Shown here: piece by piece, positions 21,400 to 34,000 of the stretch | How the letters are laid out: every line of letters starts with the position of its first letter | Position numbering within the stretch: position 1 is the first letter of the stretch | From: Pelodera strongyloides | Lineage: Eukaryota > Nematoda > Chromadorea > Rhabditida > Rhabditidae | Assembly: GCA_036852015.1 (NCBI GenBank) | Contig: JAANDG010000007.1 | Location: forward strand, 1-64,000 | DNA: 64,000 nucleotides | Direction: 5' to 3' | Notes under the pieces: model-generated | The model's input: only the letters and a program-made list of their open reading frames with translations | The model's database searches: none | Told to the model about the DNA's origin: nothing | Translations under genes and position numbers: made by a program

Positions 21400-23130
21400 T
21401 GCACAGAGCATAAATCATAAATCTGCTTGGTTGTTGCATGTGATTTCCCATATTGTTTGTACCGTGAAGGTGTTGCTTTTAATGATAATAAACTACGATG
21501 ATAATCAGCAGCCAAGTCGGCTAGAAGACTTCGCTATTTTTCGCGTAGGATTCCTGTTGGCGCTGGTAGCAATCGTTCAACCAGTACTAAAAGGTGCTTA
21601 GCGATGTGGTAGCGATAGCCGATAGCCAGCTGTTTCTTAACATCTCATCAGCGATAACGCTCACTATCGGCGGTATCGCCCACCAATCGCTAAGCGATAA
21701 TAACAAAGCTTCCCCCACTGGGTTTCATGTTGGGGTATTGTTTGCTTCTTAACATGTTCAGCTAGTAGTTTTCTTTTTATTAATCAAATGTATTTGCAAA
21801 ACTTGAAATGTCTGAACACTACTTTTTTTATCAAATTACTTTTTAGCTTTTTATTTATAGTTACATAATAATAATAAATTACATAGTCTTTTTTTTATCA
21901 AAGTATCTGTTTGCTAATCAACCTAATCAACGACAACACGACGAGTTTATACTACTTTCTTTTCATCATTTCATTGCGATGCACACCCTGTGGTGTTATT
22001 TAATAAATTCTTATTATATAAAGGAGAAGAGTTTGTCATGGATTTTGTTTGTTTTTATGTCCACAACGAAATCCTTTCATAAAGAAAAATTCCATTCACA
22101 ATCGAAAGGGAACAGACAAAATCTGTGCTGGCGGGATTCGAACCCAGAGCAGCACATAATCTCTCGACTCACGGTCCAACGTTCTACCAGATGTGCTATG
22201 GCTACCCTATGATACGGGAAACCCGCTGCTCTACACATAGCACTTCAATGCCAAATTTACATGGTACCAATAGTAGAATGGAAATCCAGACTCATATTAT
22301 ACGTTTCCCTAATCATAAATAACTTTGTAGACTGAAAGGTTTAAATAGGGTAACAATCGGCCGAAGGCCTGTTCCTACAGTCGGAGAAGAGCCCGTAGGT
22401 CTCTTCGAATGGCTGGTAAATAAATAGTTTGCATACCACTATTTACTATCGAGTCACAAGATTTGTATTACACTATGATCCGCAATATTCTCGCTGGTTG
22501 GGGTTACGGTAGCAGGGATATGATTTAGATTTCGCGTTTCGCGGAATGAGATGTGATTCGAGTTGCGCGCTACGCGGAACAATGTATACATAATGTTTTA
22601 TACTATTTTCTTTTCGTTTTACGCGTTGGTTATTGAAGCAATATAACGTCTGTCGAGAATGAAAGTAATGCAGGAAAAATAAAAGTCAACGGCAAATATA
22701 TCAGCTCGGGTTATTATCCTGAAAATTTATTAGCAAACTCTTTCTTCAACATGCATAAAAGTTGTGAAACAACAATAATAACAATACCAAAATTTTATTT
22801 CAACGAATGTACTTTATTAACAAGACATATATCATAAGTTCGGTATATTACGCACTAGACACAACATGTTGGTTAATCATTGTTAATTCAGTAGTTTAAG
22901 CGATTCCTTAGCATGATAAATCTCTCGGAAATAAGGATTTTTGAGTCTTTCTTGATTAAACAAAATTGTTACTTGGAGGATGGTTGCATGCTTTGTAATT
23001 CACAAAAACCGTGGAATTTTGTTGCATCATTTGTTTTCACTTGATGGCATACAAAGTCATCCTAAACGAAGTTAATTATGAATATGCGTGTCCAGTCCAA
23101 AACTGTTCGTCTATGTTTCATGCTGTATTT
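21400..23130 (-). repeat. 3' flank of a P copy, inverted relative to 8.8-9.8 and 46.2-47.3 kb
   Basis: 22.63-23.1 kb matches the reverse complement of 8.83-9.4 and 46.24-46.85 kb, and 21.4-21.77 kb matches the reverse complement of 9.45-9.77 and 46.9-47.27 kb. Between them a SINE-like unit (22.0-22.35 kb) has been inserted. One frame is conserved antisense to the flank in all three copies (it includes M-E-F-C-C-I), but its divergence is not protein-like and I do not call it. Confidence 0.65.
22005..22345 (-). mobile_element. tRNA-derived SINE-like repeat, copy 1
   Basis: On the minus strand 22127-22206 has a tRNA-like form: an A-box-like TAGCACATCTGGTAGAACG and a B box GGTTCGAATCC. The anticodon stem is worn, so it is not a working tRNA. 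The rest of the unit ends in the shared 'aaactcttctcctttatataa' side. It sits inside the flank of P2, where the two paralogous flanks have none. Confidence 0.6.
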
Positions 23131-23204
23131 CGATATCCAGCTCATGAAATAATAAAACTATTTTCTCCACCGGAGAAAAATATTTGTTTCCTTATCAAGT
23201 CAAC

Positions 23205-24737
23205 TTACATGATTAATGTAACAACGTGTATTAGCTTCGGAACAACGGAATTGTCTCTGTCTTCTCTGCCGTCTCCGTCTCCTATTGTTATTGGGCGTAT
23301 CTCTTCTTCGTTTCCTTCTTCTGGTAGAAGACGAAAGCTGAGCGATATGATTGATTATAAGTCTAACACTGATGAAAGTGTGTGCGGCGAGCTTCTGGTG
23401 TCTCGGAGTGACGACTGGACCAAAGTGCAAAAAAATCGATTCAAAACAAGATGAGGAAAGATGCGCAGCGATTTGGCCATATATTCGCCAGGCTCTAGCT
23501 AAAGTAAACACGTTAGAACCTTAGGAAAGATACGCGGCTAGAATTTTTTCTTCGCAACATCAGAGTTCCCCGTTTAATCTGTTGATCGATTGAGAGAATT
23601 AAAAGTACCGTAGGAACTGGCACATTGTTATCAGCTCTTCATCTGTCTTGCCTTCTTCGCTTAGAATGCTCCGATCATATTTTGTGTCGTTTATTTGCGG
23701 CACCATATCTCTCAACTTACAGTAGTTGATAATAGTGTGGTGCCATGTTCCGTAGGTAGCTTTCTTAAAGTGAGAATTACATTTGAACATTTATTAGCAA
23801 TAAAGCACACACCAGTCAGGTGGAAAATGAGAAGTGTAAATAAAAAAAACTAGAACTTAACTTCAATAATTGGAGAATAATACCCTTTCTAATGATTAGT
23901 GTTACTATGATTAGCTCTGTTACGGGAAACGGTTAACCTGAAATTGAGAAGTGGCAATATACTTCACACAGTAGGGAATATCTTCGTCATAAAGCTCCAT
24001 AACATTGTAACAACCATCTTCATCGAAGCAGAATCGATCATACAGATCTTTGACCCAAACTGGCCACATTTGGCGAAAGAGGGAACATTCTTCAACGATC
24101 TCGTTTAGTTTCTGAATATAGGAATTTGCTACCATGCTCTTACAAATTTCAGTGACGTGAATTTTAGGGATATTCTGCGACGGCCTCACAGATCCAAATA
24201 AAAAAAAATTAAGGAGACGAGTTTGTCATTGATTTTGTTTAAATGTCATTATTCGTAGTATCGCTTGAACTATCGCTAATATTGGGAAGTCGCCTCAGGC
24301 GGCGATAGCCGTCTGGTAATTTTTTTATATAGCTGGAAACGCTGAATTATCACGAAGTTCATGGCGCACGCGCGTGTGCGTCGGTACGTGAGCGGACATA
24401 TTGCGCATATGCACTTGCATACGTAAGTCGGTTACTTGATTTACTCTGTGAAATATCATTGTTGCAGAAATATTCTAGCACCCACCCGACACGTTTCCTG
24501 ATCACTGTGGAATGTCTCAAAGAATTCAATGAAAGTAGATCCAATCTAAATTCCGGGCAATGAATGTGTAAGGCACGATACTAACAATAACGTGAAACCT
24601 ATTGCAATTGATAAACTAACCAAGCGCAAGTCAGTGCAATATTGACTTCTCCGATCAATCGATTTAGGAATAGGTAGAGCAATGTCTGATGTCGTCATCA
24701 CCGAAATCCCTTCATGGATTTTGTGAATGTAGAATCT
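23205..24737 (-). pseudogene. P2: exons 3-7 of the P family, 5' part lost
   Basis: Exons: 24621-24737, 24486-24545, 23938-24174, 23609-23763 and 23205-23337 (ends ATG-TAA). All five keep AG/GT ends and joinable phases (0,0,0,2). They encode FYIHKIHEG..., STFIEFFE...ETCR, a long Cys-rich exon 5 (EECS...FCFDEDGCYN...YCVKYI), KATYGTWHH...MCQFL and an acidic tail (LLPEEGNEEE). Homology to the P intron 2 continues to about 24.93 kb and then breaks at an interspersed repeat. Exons 1 and 2, with the signal peptide, are therefore missing. It may still be transcribed from a new start but lacks a secretion signal as read. Confidence 0.65.
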
Positions 24738-24959
24738 CTGAAAGGGAGTGTTCTTATTTAATTACATTGAAAGAACATTCGATTTCATTTGAGCAACTAC
24801 TTTGCAACAACCCTGCGACCTCGTTTTCTAGTGCACCCGCGGATCAATCGCTGACTTGCGTTACCTCGCGGTATGTCCGGAGGGTGCCGATGTACGGGTA
24901 ACACCGCGAACGATCCGCCAAGCCCTGCTGATATATCATTCTCTATCATCTGACGATTT

Positions 24960-25345
24960 ATATCATTTACATGGTATCAGACACGCATTTACAAGTAAAC
25001 CGTTAAATTTCTCAATTCTCGCGACTCTCTGGAAGAAGCATTTTGGTAGAATTAGCGCTTTTTGTACCACTGGTAGGTCACTCCCAATTGGGAGGCCTGC
25101 CAGTGACGCGAGAATACGGGCAAGAAAAACAATTAATTGGCGGCCTGTAAATAGCCTACCTCCACCCCATACATAGAGGTATCCAAAGGTTAAGCAGAAC
25201 CACGAAGCGTGGAAGGTTAGTGCTGTCCAAGAATGATGGTCAAATACCCTGCAATGCATGGATTCACATAAAAAAATAAAAGAACTTTTACGCTTCAAGC
25301 GTGTACCTTTATTGGAAAGTAAGGATATAGTACCGCACATTTAAA
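24960..25345. repeat. Interspersed repeat at the P2 breakpoint
   Basis: Second copy of the 16.29-16.87 kb repeat, without its AT tract. Its left edge coincides with the loss of homology to P intron 2. Confidence 0.55.
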
Positions 25346-25466
25346 GGGCGAGGCACACGAGAAGAACAAAACTTTGCTAGTTAACCACTATATTCCAGTT
25401 CTCCATACGAGCTTACGCATGCTCACTACAAATTCGTAGTTTTTATTCGCTATTCACTAAATAAAC

Positions 25467-25690
25467 TAAGACCAGGCGGCTATCGCCGCCTGAAGCGACT
25501 ACACAGACTATCATACTTCGAAAAAGGGACGTAGTTATATGAAACGTCTGCGATATGACTCTACTTTCTTGTTTTGAAAAGTTGCGAAAATTTTCCGTGT
25601 GTTTAGTGTGAAACGTAGAAAAGTAGTGACTGAGCATTTTGTTTTGCTCAAGACCGCGAATCAACTCTCCTTTTATACCCGAGAGCGTAC
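25467..25690. repeat. Inverted copy of the 5.7-kb short repeat
   Basis: Begins 'accaggcggctatcgccgcc' and ends 'actctccttttatac', the reverse of the order seen at 5689-5930. A further GACCAGACGGCT motif lies at 25.77 kb. Confidence 0.5.
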
Positions 25691-26209
25691 TTTAGATATT
25701 CTAATTTTCGTCTCGTTCACACAAAACCAGAAATAAACAATAAACGCTTCTCTTTCATATAATAAGACCAGACGGCTCGCCAACTGGCAATGAGGCGTCT
25801 TTCCATACTTATAAAGCGTATAAAACGTAGATGAAAATCTTGTGAAAGACAATCACAAATAAGTTCTTTTGCGCTCTTTGCTTCGGTTAAGTTCGACGCG
25901 CTTTTTATACGACGCGAACAATTTATTTTAATGATTTCCGTAAAATCAGTCCTAACTCACATTGCAGTGAATCTTTATATAATAAGAAATGCCGATTTAA
26001 GCATACTGCATTCAAATTGTCGCTGATAATTCTAGCAAAATGTTTCAATTTGCATGTTGCCAAATGCATATATATAAAATCTTGTGAAAGTCAATCACAA
26101 AAATCTTGTGAAAAAATCACAAATAAGTTCTTTTGCGCTCTTTGCTATATTCCATAATTTTAACGCTCTTTGCTATATTCCATAAGCTTCCGCCGTAATG
26201 TGCAAAAAA

Positions 26210-26630
26210 TCTTATTATATAAAGGAGAAGAGTTTGCTTATAATTTTGTTTATGAGTTTGTTTGTTTAAAAGTGCGCAACGAATTCCTTTCATAAAGTAA
26301 AGAATATACAAAAGTTTTGCCTCACGTGCGATTCAAACACGCCAAGCACGCCGCCATCTCTAGATTCACAGTCTAGCGCTCTACCTTGAGCTAATGCTAC
26401 ATCATACTACGAGTATCTCTCTGTTCTACATAAGGGCACTTTCAACTTTCAATAGCAAATTTGCATGGTACGATTAATCACATCGAGAATCATTTATACC
26501 ACTATACGTTTCCACAGTCATAAGTGACTTTGTTGGCGTGTCAAGTTGAGCGGGGAAGGAAGGGGGGTGAGAGGCACATGTTTCACAGAGGAGAGAGAAA
26601 GAGGAAAGAGATAGAGTTAAAGAGATTGGA
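26210..26630 (-). mobile_element. tRNA-derived SINE-like repeat with GTG anticodon, copy 2
   Basis: On the minus strand 26320-26402 has a tRNA-like head: A-box-like TAGCTCAAGGTAGAGCG, then a perfect 5-bp anticodon stem around CTGTGAA (26360-26376), which gives anticodon GTG (His-type). It is followed by an overlong variable region and a weak B box (GTTTGAATCG). The right flank matches the left flank of the 17.5-kb GA tract and again runs into purine repeats. The overlong variable region and weak B box argue against a functional tRNA. Confidence 0.6.
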
Positions 26631-26691
26631 ATTGGTAAACTAGCAAAATTCTGTTTTTTTTTTCTTGTGAGCCTGACCCGGTAACCTAGGA

Positions 26692-27143
26692 CATGTTTCG
26701 GGCTTATTGGATAAGACACCCGCGGACAACTTTGGACAACTGGACAACCGAGAATGGACAACCGGACAACTGGACAACCGAGAATGGACAACCGGACAAC
26801 CGCGGACAACCACGGGCAACTTTCATGTTTCCACTAAAACAAAAAATACTGTTTTCTGAGGACACTTGTGGTTTAACCACGAGTTATGTTTTATGAGTGT
26901 AACCACGAGTCAAAACTCTTGAAAACTCACTTCACCAGCTAGGCATAAGCAAGACGATGCAGTAAAAAAACTCTAGCGAACCTAGTGTTGTTTGGATTGA
27001 TGCTTATAGTATTTCTTTCCTATGTAGAAACCGTTATGTTAATTTGTGCTGAGGCTTTATGACATCTGTTTCGTGTCTTGAATAGTTAAACTTACGTAAC
27101 TAGCGTTAACTTGTTATATATATATATATATATATAATATATA

Positions 27144-27184
<41 letters not shown>

Positions 27185-27829
27185 ATATATTGTTATGTAA
27201 GCAAGGCAGTGATTTATTGTTATAAAGCTAGGCAGCGATTTGTTGTTTGTTATATAAGCTAGGCAGCTATTTCACACTGGTCTATATCAGATTTTGTTAC
27301 TTCATTTTCAATAGTTGCGCTTCCTGTATTATTGAATTGAGTTGCGCTTCCCGTATTATTGAAGTCACGTCGCCTGATGACCGACTCACTTGATAGGTAA
27401 CGCCTCAATACATTCAACGCAGTTCTATTCATTTCGCATCCCCCTAAGTACTGATATTGAACTGTTTTGGTTCCCTAATTGTCTTCTCTTTTTCGGAAAA
27501 TAAATGGAGTTTTTTACTGCATCGTCTTGCTTATGCCTAGCTGGTGAAGTGAGTGTTCAAGAGTTTTGACTCGTGGTTAAACTCATAAAACATAACTCGT
27601 GGTTAAACCACAAGTGTCCTCAGAAAACAGTATTTTTTGTTTTAGTGGAAACATGAAAGTTGCCCGTGGTTGTCCGCGGTTGTCCAATTGTCCAGTTGTC
27701 CGGTTGTCCAGTTGTCCGCGGTTGTCCGGTTGTCCATTCTCGGTTGTCCAGTTGTCCGGTTGTCCATTCTCGGTTGTCCAGTTGTCCAAAGTTGTCCGAG
27801 GGTGTCTTATCCAATAAGCCCATGTTTCG
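26692..27829. mobile_element. Foldback-type element with 9-bp target duplication
   Basis: The element spans 26701-27820, starting GGCTTATTGGATAAGACACC and ending with its reverse complement. The direct repeat CATGTTTCG flanks it at 26692-26700 and 27821-27829. The terminal inverted repeats are about 280-300 bases and contain tandem 'ggacaacc'/'gaatggacaaccgg' units, the design known from Foldback elements; a 9-bp duplication also fits Foldback and Mutator-like transposons. The centre (about 26.99-27.49 kb) holds an AT microsatellite and no transposase. It is non-autonomous. Confidence 0.88.
27113..27192. repeat. (AT)n microsatellite inside foldback element
   Basis: About 75 bases of near-pure AT repeats in the loop region of the 26.7-27.8 kb foldback element. 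Confidence 0.85.
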
Positions 27830-28030
27830 GAGAGGCCCTGAGCAGAAGACGACGACCTCCAGATGACAAACTCTCGATGTCTTCGGGATTGGACAAAGGG
27901 AGGTTCCCTCATCCAGGTGGTTGTTTCAAAATTGCCGCGGGCCCGACGCGAACCAGCGTCGGAAGTCGAAAGAGCTAGCGATTGGACCACCCGGCAGCCA
28001 GTTATCACTTCGAGAGGAAAGTGACAACAA

Positions 28031-31000
28031 TTAGAGGAAGTGGACCAACCTCATTGACTCGACCCAGTAGTCGAAATCCCAGTATCGGTCACTCAGATGA
28101 AGCGAATTCATCGTGCCCAATATTCTGTAATTTTTGTTTGCTTTGAAACTTTTAAAAGTTCACCTAAATAAGGAAACAAAACAATGAAAGAAGTGTGGGA
28201 GCCCGTTTCCACTTCTGAAGCATAGGAGGAATTAGGAACGAATGTTGAAGGTACATGAAATATATGGCTTGTGAATATACTTACGAAGCGGTATAACACA
28301 TGTGTTCCCAAGATATGTGACTCCATCCGAGGTCCTTCATCATTCTATTGTACAACACCGTGCTATTTGCAGAATCACATCGACCATTAAAACACATTTC
28401 GCACTGTTCTCTGATTTGAACGAACCATGGTGCGTTCGTGAGCATACCCTGGAATTATTAAATTAAAGGTACTAATGTCAGGAGTGTCCCGGTGGCACGG
28501 AGGAGTGCTACAGTCCGCGCACGACTACTAATCTCCGTCCACGTAATCAAAGGTGGCCAACCCCGATCCAACCTTCAAATCTAGAGAAAGCACACGGTGA
28601 TGAACTTATGAATAAAAATCACAAATCCATACATGGTATGCGAATTTGCTTACAATTAGTCTATCGTTTCGTATTACGCGATCGTTAAGATGATGGTTGG
28701 TAATTGAAAATTTTACCACATTTCTTTGGTATCTGATTTACAGAATGCAGACAAGATGTGCTTAATTAGTGTAGATAACAACCTCTCTCATGTTCTCCCT
28801 CAACCAAACGTCCGCACAAATTCCGTTAGTGTTCTTCTGTAGAGTCCAACTCACTGCTGTCGACCAGTTTGAAAAGGCGGTCCGAGATATAAAGGGACAG
28901 TTACCGCACGGAGCGCAGAAACTAAGCACCCACTAAAAGAAAGCAGAACCATTTAATAGCGAAGCAATATTGAAGCGCTCGCTCTCTCATTAGTATCAAC
29001 GTAAAACTCCGCGCGATCGCTACGCATAAAGCCACTGAGGCTCTGCGCACCATCTCTCGTTTTCTCGGCGCACTTGTGGCGCACATACTGAGCCTTACCA
29101 AGGCGTGCGCCGCAGCTGCAAAGCTGGAATTGAACACATGTGGCTCAAAAGTGCCCGCGTACTCTAAGGGGGAGGGGTGCGTCGCGCCACTGTGACGGAA
29201 GTTTTGCATGTGTCCGCCTACCGAGCGGTTGCCTCGCGGCACGCTCAGGCAACTTTACTGATATGGAGCGTACAATAGTCTCGCACCACATGGCGCACGA
29301 TGGAATATACCCAGAACTCTCAAAATTTCATTCTATTATAACTTACGTCACAACCGTCAGGATAATCGTCAGGATAACTTTCCTCCGTCTCCATGTACTT
29401 AAATAATCGGTCGACAATCTAAATTCTTACGCGTAATTACCCACATTGCCGCATTTTCTAAATTTGTGAAGAAACACTGGACCTCCTGTTTTCTGTTTTC
29501 ATATAAAACCTGAACATAGTTCAGGTAGAAGTGTAGAACACTACCCCATTTTGCAAATATACTACCCCAAAATGAAATATACTACCACATGGGAAAATAC
29601 TACCCCTGCAATATGCTACCCCGGAAAATATACTACCACATTGTAGAATACTACCCCCAACTTATTTTACATGACTACCCCCGAACTTATTTTACATGAC
29701 TACCCCAAACTTATTTTACATGACTACCCCACTTATTTAACATGACTACCCCACTTATTTTACATGACTACCCCACCTAGTTTACATGACTACCCTACCT
29801 AGTTTACATGACTACCCCTAAAGAGACGGAACAGTGCTTGCGTAGATGTTCCGCTCCGTAGCCTGAGGCCTGGTATATAAAGACACTGGGAGAGCGATAT
29901 AATACATTTGTTATATTAGTACCGTTCACATGGGACTAGGCCCAGAATAAATACAATAATAGAACTAGGACTATGCTCTCGGCTCATCCTAAGTGCTCTC
30001 GGCACATCTGAGGGGTCTTACAGTAATTGCCCCAATATGGCTAGCTACTAGGGCTAAGCCTACTGTGCACTAGGCACGATCGTGGCACACGGCCACCGAA
30101 TCGACAGTTTCTCGACACTGCCACGAACGACTACGACTAAGGCCAATGTAGGCCAGGTTAATTAACTAATAAGTGATGTGCAGGTGCACCTATGACAAAG
30201 GGCCAAGAATGGCGGGAATTTGAATTAGTTGACTACGGTAACAAATACAACAATTAGTAACGCAATTATACGAAGGTTGTGAAATCGTCACAACACTCCG
30301 GGGGGGGGCAACAAATATACAAAGGGAGGCAAAAACTAGAAAGTATCAAATAACAAGGATTTATCCGTAACGGATTCAATTTAGTTCATTTCATATTTAC
30401 ATTTCTCATCATATTAGAATCACCGTGATCCTTGTTGCCGGAGCTTTGTTCTTTACTCCAACAACGGTTTTCACACTGTGATTCAATTCAATAATTTAAT
30501 GGATACAGTATTCCTTGTGAGAGGTCTGCGTTTCCGCTCTTTCTCACGGTGTCTACTGTAACTCATTGCTGCTAGTTTCGTGCAGAGTTATTTAGCGTAG
30601 CGTATAACGCGGATATTGTGCGTTCGTGGACGGTCATTGGACCCGCCCCTTTTCATCAGCTGTTGGCATGACGCAATCAACTTTCTTCGCATTTGTCGTG
30701 AAGTTTTCATATTTGTTATTGTTTATATTTGTTATTTGTATGCTGCATGACTAGGCAGCCCTCCCGCCGACGCGGATTTCCGTGTAATTACAAGTGGTTA
30801 CAAGGAAAGAAACAGAGAGATTCACTTTAAGACTTAGTTTAGATGCAATCCTTCGTGATGCTGGCTCATCCGATGGCTGCCTGGTCTTCGCTCGTCCTCC
30901 AGCCGCCTGTCTTCGTTTCTTCAAAGGTAGGAATACGTCTTTACGTACATTTTCATTGTTTTTGGTATTTCTCCATTTTTGATCTTCCATTTGGGGTTAC

Positions 31001-34000
31001 GAACCGTAGTTACTTGTTTTGTACAACATTTTCTATTTAGAGTTGCTCGATAATGCGGATTTTCTGTCTCAACGCTGGATTTTGACGGCGGCCGTTTTGG
31101 TTTCATAAGGTATCTGATTTGTCATGTCATTTTTTCACGGTTCTTGTTTTGTTTCAGTAAAATTTGATTTGTTTACTGACTATCGCTGTCTAAGGATTTG
31201 GCTGAACATTATGTAATTACCTTTCTCGGGATTTCTTTGTTTGGTACTTCTACCCATTAGATAATCAATTTATTTCTCAATACTGAGGATTTTTGAAAAA
31301 ACGGTTGTACCCATGTAATACCCCGTCAAACGTTCAAGGAACGGATTTCGTTCATTTTGAATATGTCCATTTAGGCTTGTTTTTTGTGCTGGGAGTAGTC
31401 GGGCGGTCGGGCTGGGATCCTCGCTCCTTCTTCAACTGCGTCTCTTCCGCGGCGTCTTGTTCTCGAGTGGTTTGGAATCAGGTGAGAATTTGTGTGTAAC
31501 ATTTGTGATCTTGTTCATGCTTCATATACATATTTTGTTGATTTTGCGGTCCTGAATTTTTGTTTACGAACCAGTATTGAGGATTTGACTACTTTATTTG
31601 TTGATTTATGTACATCGTACATCCCCGGTGGGCATTTCTCTTTCAGTGAATTATGAATTTGACATTTCATTACATTAATTTCCTTCTTTTGGATTTGAAT
31701 TCGCCTTTAAAGAGCATTTCCATGGATTTTTTTTTTCGCCAATAATGGATTTTGATGGTGCCCAAATGTACGGTATTTGAGCAATGATTTTCTTCTTATG
31801 TTCTGAGACTTGATTCTTCTTCCGTTTCAGGTCCGGGTGGCTTCAGGCTGGCGTAGACAGCTCGTCCATCCACGTCCTGCTCCTCGAGGCCCATGTTCTC
31901 GGCATCGTGTTCCACAAGTTTCCGGTCCCTGCTCGGCGAGGTAGATCATTTTAAAAATTATTTGGACGCACCTTTTGTGAGGATTTGTCACTTCAATTTC
32001 GATCGATTCAGAGTTGTCACCTATTGCATCACATTACGTGAGATATCATATCATCAGTTTTTCAAGCTGTTTAGCCAGAATTTCAAGGATTTTTATTTTC
32101 AGGATGTGTGTTGGAGTTGGAACGCCGTTGCTCATCTTTAATGTCTTCTGAAGAATCTGAAGATCCTCGGTCGACTCCAAACGGGCTTCTTTCTTCGGCG
32201 GAGAATTTAAAAGATTGAAAGATTATTTGTATAAAGATTTTATAGCAGTGCTCGCTGCGTTCGTATTGAATTGATTGGATCACCGAATGTAAATGGATTT
32301 TTTTTCACCGAATCACCGAATGTAAATGGAATTATGTGTGAACGGAACATTGCCGATTTTGATTATTTTGGTATGTAGATCACCGATTCACTTTTGGATT
32401 TCTGGGGCACCATAAAGTACGGATCGGTGCCGATATTTGAGAATTTTGATTTATGAATGTGTATTTGAAATTATGAACACCGGTTCGAATTTGATATCGG
32501 GGCACCATAAAGATACGGAACAGTGCTTGCCGATATTTGATAATTTTGATTATAGTCAAATGTATATTTGAGAATTTGAAATCTAAATGTCACCGGTTCG
32601 ATCCCGGTTCGGGGCACCATAAAGAGACGGAACAGTGCTTGCGTAGATGTTCCGCTCCGTAGCCTGAGGCCTGGTATATAAAGACACTGGGAGAGCGATA
32701 TAATACATTTATTATATTAGTAAGGCAAACGTTCACATGAGACTAGGCCCAGAATAAATACAATAATAGAACTAGGACTATGCTCTCGGCTCATCCTAAG
32801 TGCTCTCGGCACAACTGAGGGGTCTTACAGTAATTGCCCCAATATGGCTAGCTACTAGGGCTAAGCCTACTGTGCACTAGGCACGATCGTGGCACACGGC
32901 CACCGAATCGACAGTTTCTCGACACTGCCACGAACGACTACGACTAAGGCCAATGTAGGCCAGGTTAATTAACTAATAAGTGATGTGCAGGTGCACCTAT
33001 GACAAAGGGCCAAGAATGGCGGGAATTTGAATTAGTTGACTACGGTAACAAATACAACAATTAGTAACGCAATTATACGAAGGTTGTGAAATCGTCACAA
33101 CAACCCCACTTATTTAACATGACTACCCCACTTATTTAACATGACTACCCCACTTATTTAACATGACTACCTCACTTATTTAACATGACTACCCCACCTA
33201 GTTTACATGACTACCCCACCTAGTTTACATGACCACCCCACTTATTTTACATGGCTACCCCACTTATTTTACATGGCTACCCCACCTATTTTACATGACT
33301 ACCCCATCTGCTGTGTTACTTTATGTTGGGGGAGTATTTTGCAAAAATTTTCCGGGGGAAGTGTTCTACCGAAATAGGGGTAGTATTTTTCCAAGTGGTG
33401 GTAGTATTTTTCGAAAATGGGGTAGTGTTGTAAATGTTTACCTGAGCGGACTACTTGGCTACCCCATTTTACATGACTACCCCATTTTAGGGAATATGCT
33501 AACATAACATAACAACATAACATTTATTACGACAACAAAGTATCGCGCAAGTTTTGACAATATAAGGCCACTAACAGCGAATAAATGGATAACAATGATA
33601 ATAAAAAACAGGTGAAAATGAACTACACTAAAATATTTGTTTCAACAAATTTTCAGGAATAAAGCAGCATTTTTCTCAATCATAAGGGAAGTTCTATGCA
33701 AAAAGGAATGTCTACGAACGTTTTTAGTTACTCTAGGGATACATATTTTGACACGACCACGTCGAGAGGACAGAGTAGAATGTCTGAATTTGTACAATGA
33801 ACGTAAGTGGGGGCCACATTTGCCAGCCAATATTTTTCTAAGCATTCTAGCGTCTGCCTTCTTACGACGATTTTCAAGCGTATCAAGCTTCAATAGAGAG
33901 TCCCTATCAGAGCTAGATGGTGTATCATTGTAATTGAGCAATTGGGAACGCATAAAAATTCGTTTTGTAAACGTACGTTGGATCCGTTCTAGAGCTTGTT

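Larger units (their letters stand above)
29814..33107 (-). mobile_element. Non-autonomous LTR retrotransposon (LARD/TRIM-like)
   Basis: Two near-identical direct LTRs (29819-30295 and 32620-33102) are bounded by the 5-bp target duplication ACCCC (29814-29818 and 33103-33107). On the minus strand each LTR begins TGTTGTGACGATTTCACAAC. Right after the 5' LTR comes TGGTGCCCCGAACC, a primer-binding site ending in the CCA complement of a tRNA. Other copies of the gggcaccataaag junction lie at about 32.41 and 32.51 kb as tandem repeats. The 2.3-kb interior has no gag or pol frame, so movement would need a partner. A poly-G run at 30300-30309 adjoins LTR 1, where a polypurine tract would be expected on the other strand. 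Confidence 0.88.

Noticed and set aside
22127..22206. Functional tRNA gene
   Set aside because: A and B boxes are present, but the anticodon stem is mismatched and the unit is part of a repeated SINE-like element.
23200..23511. Arg-rich tail (runs of R) antisense or alternate frame of P exon 7
   Set aside because: The phase of the exon 6 donor selects the acidic frame (LLPEEGNEEE) instead; the Arg-rich frame needs a phase-0 join that no copy supports.
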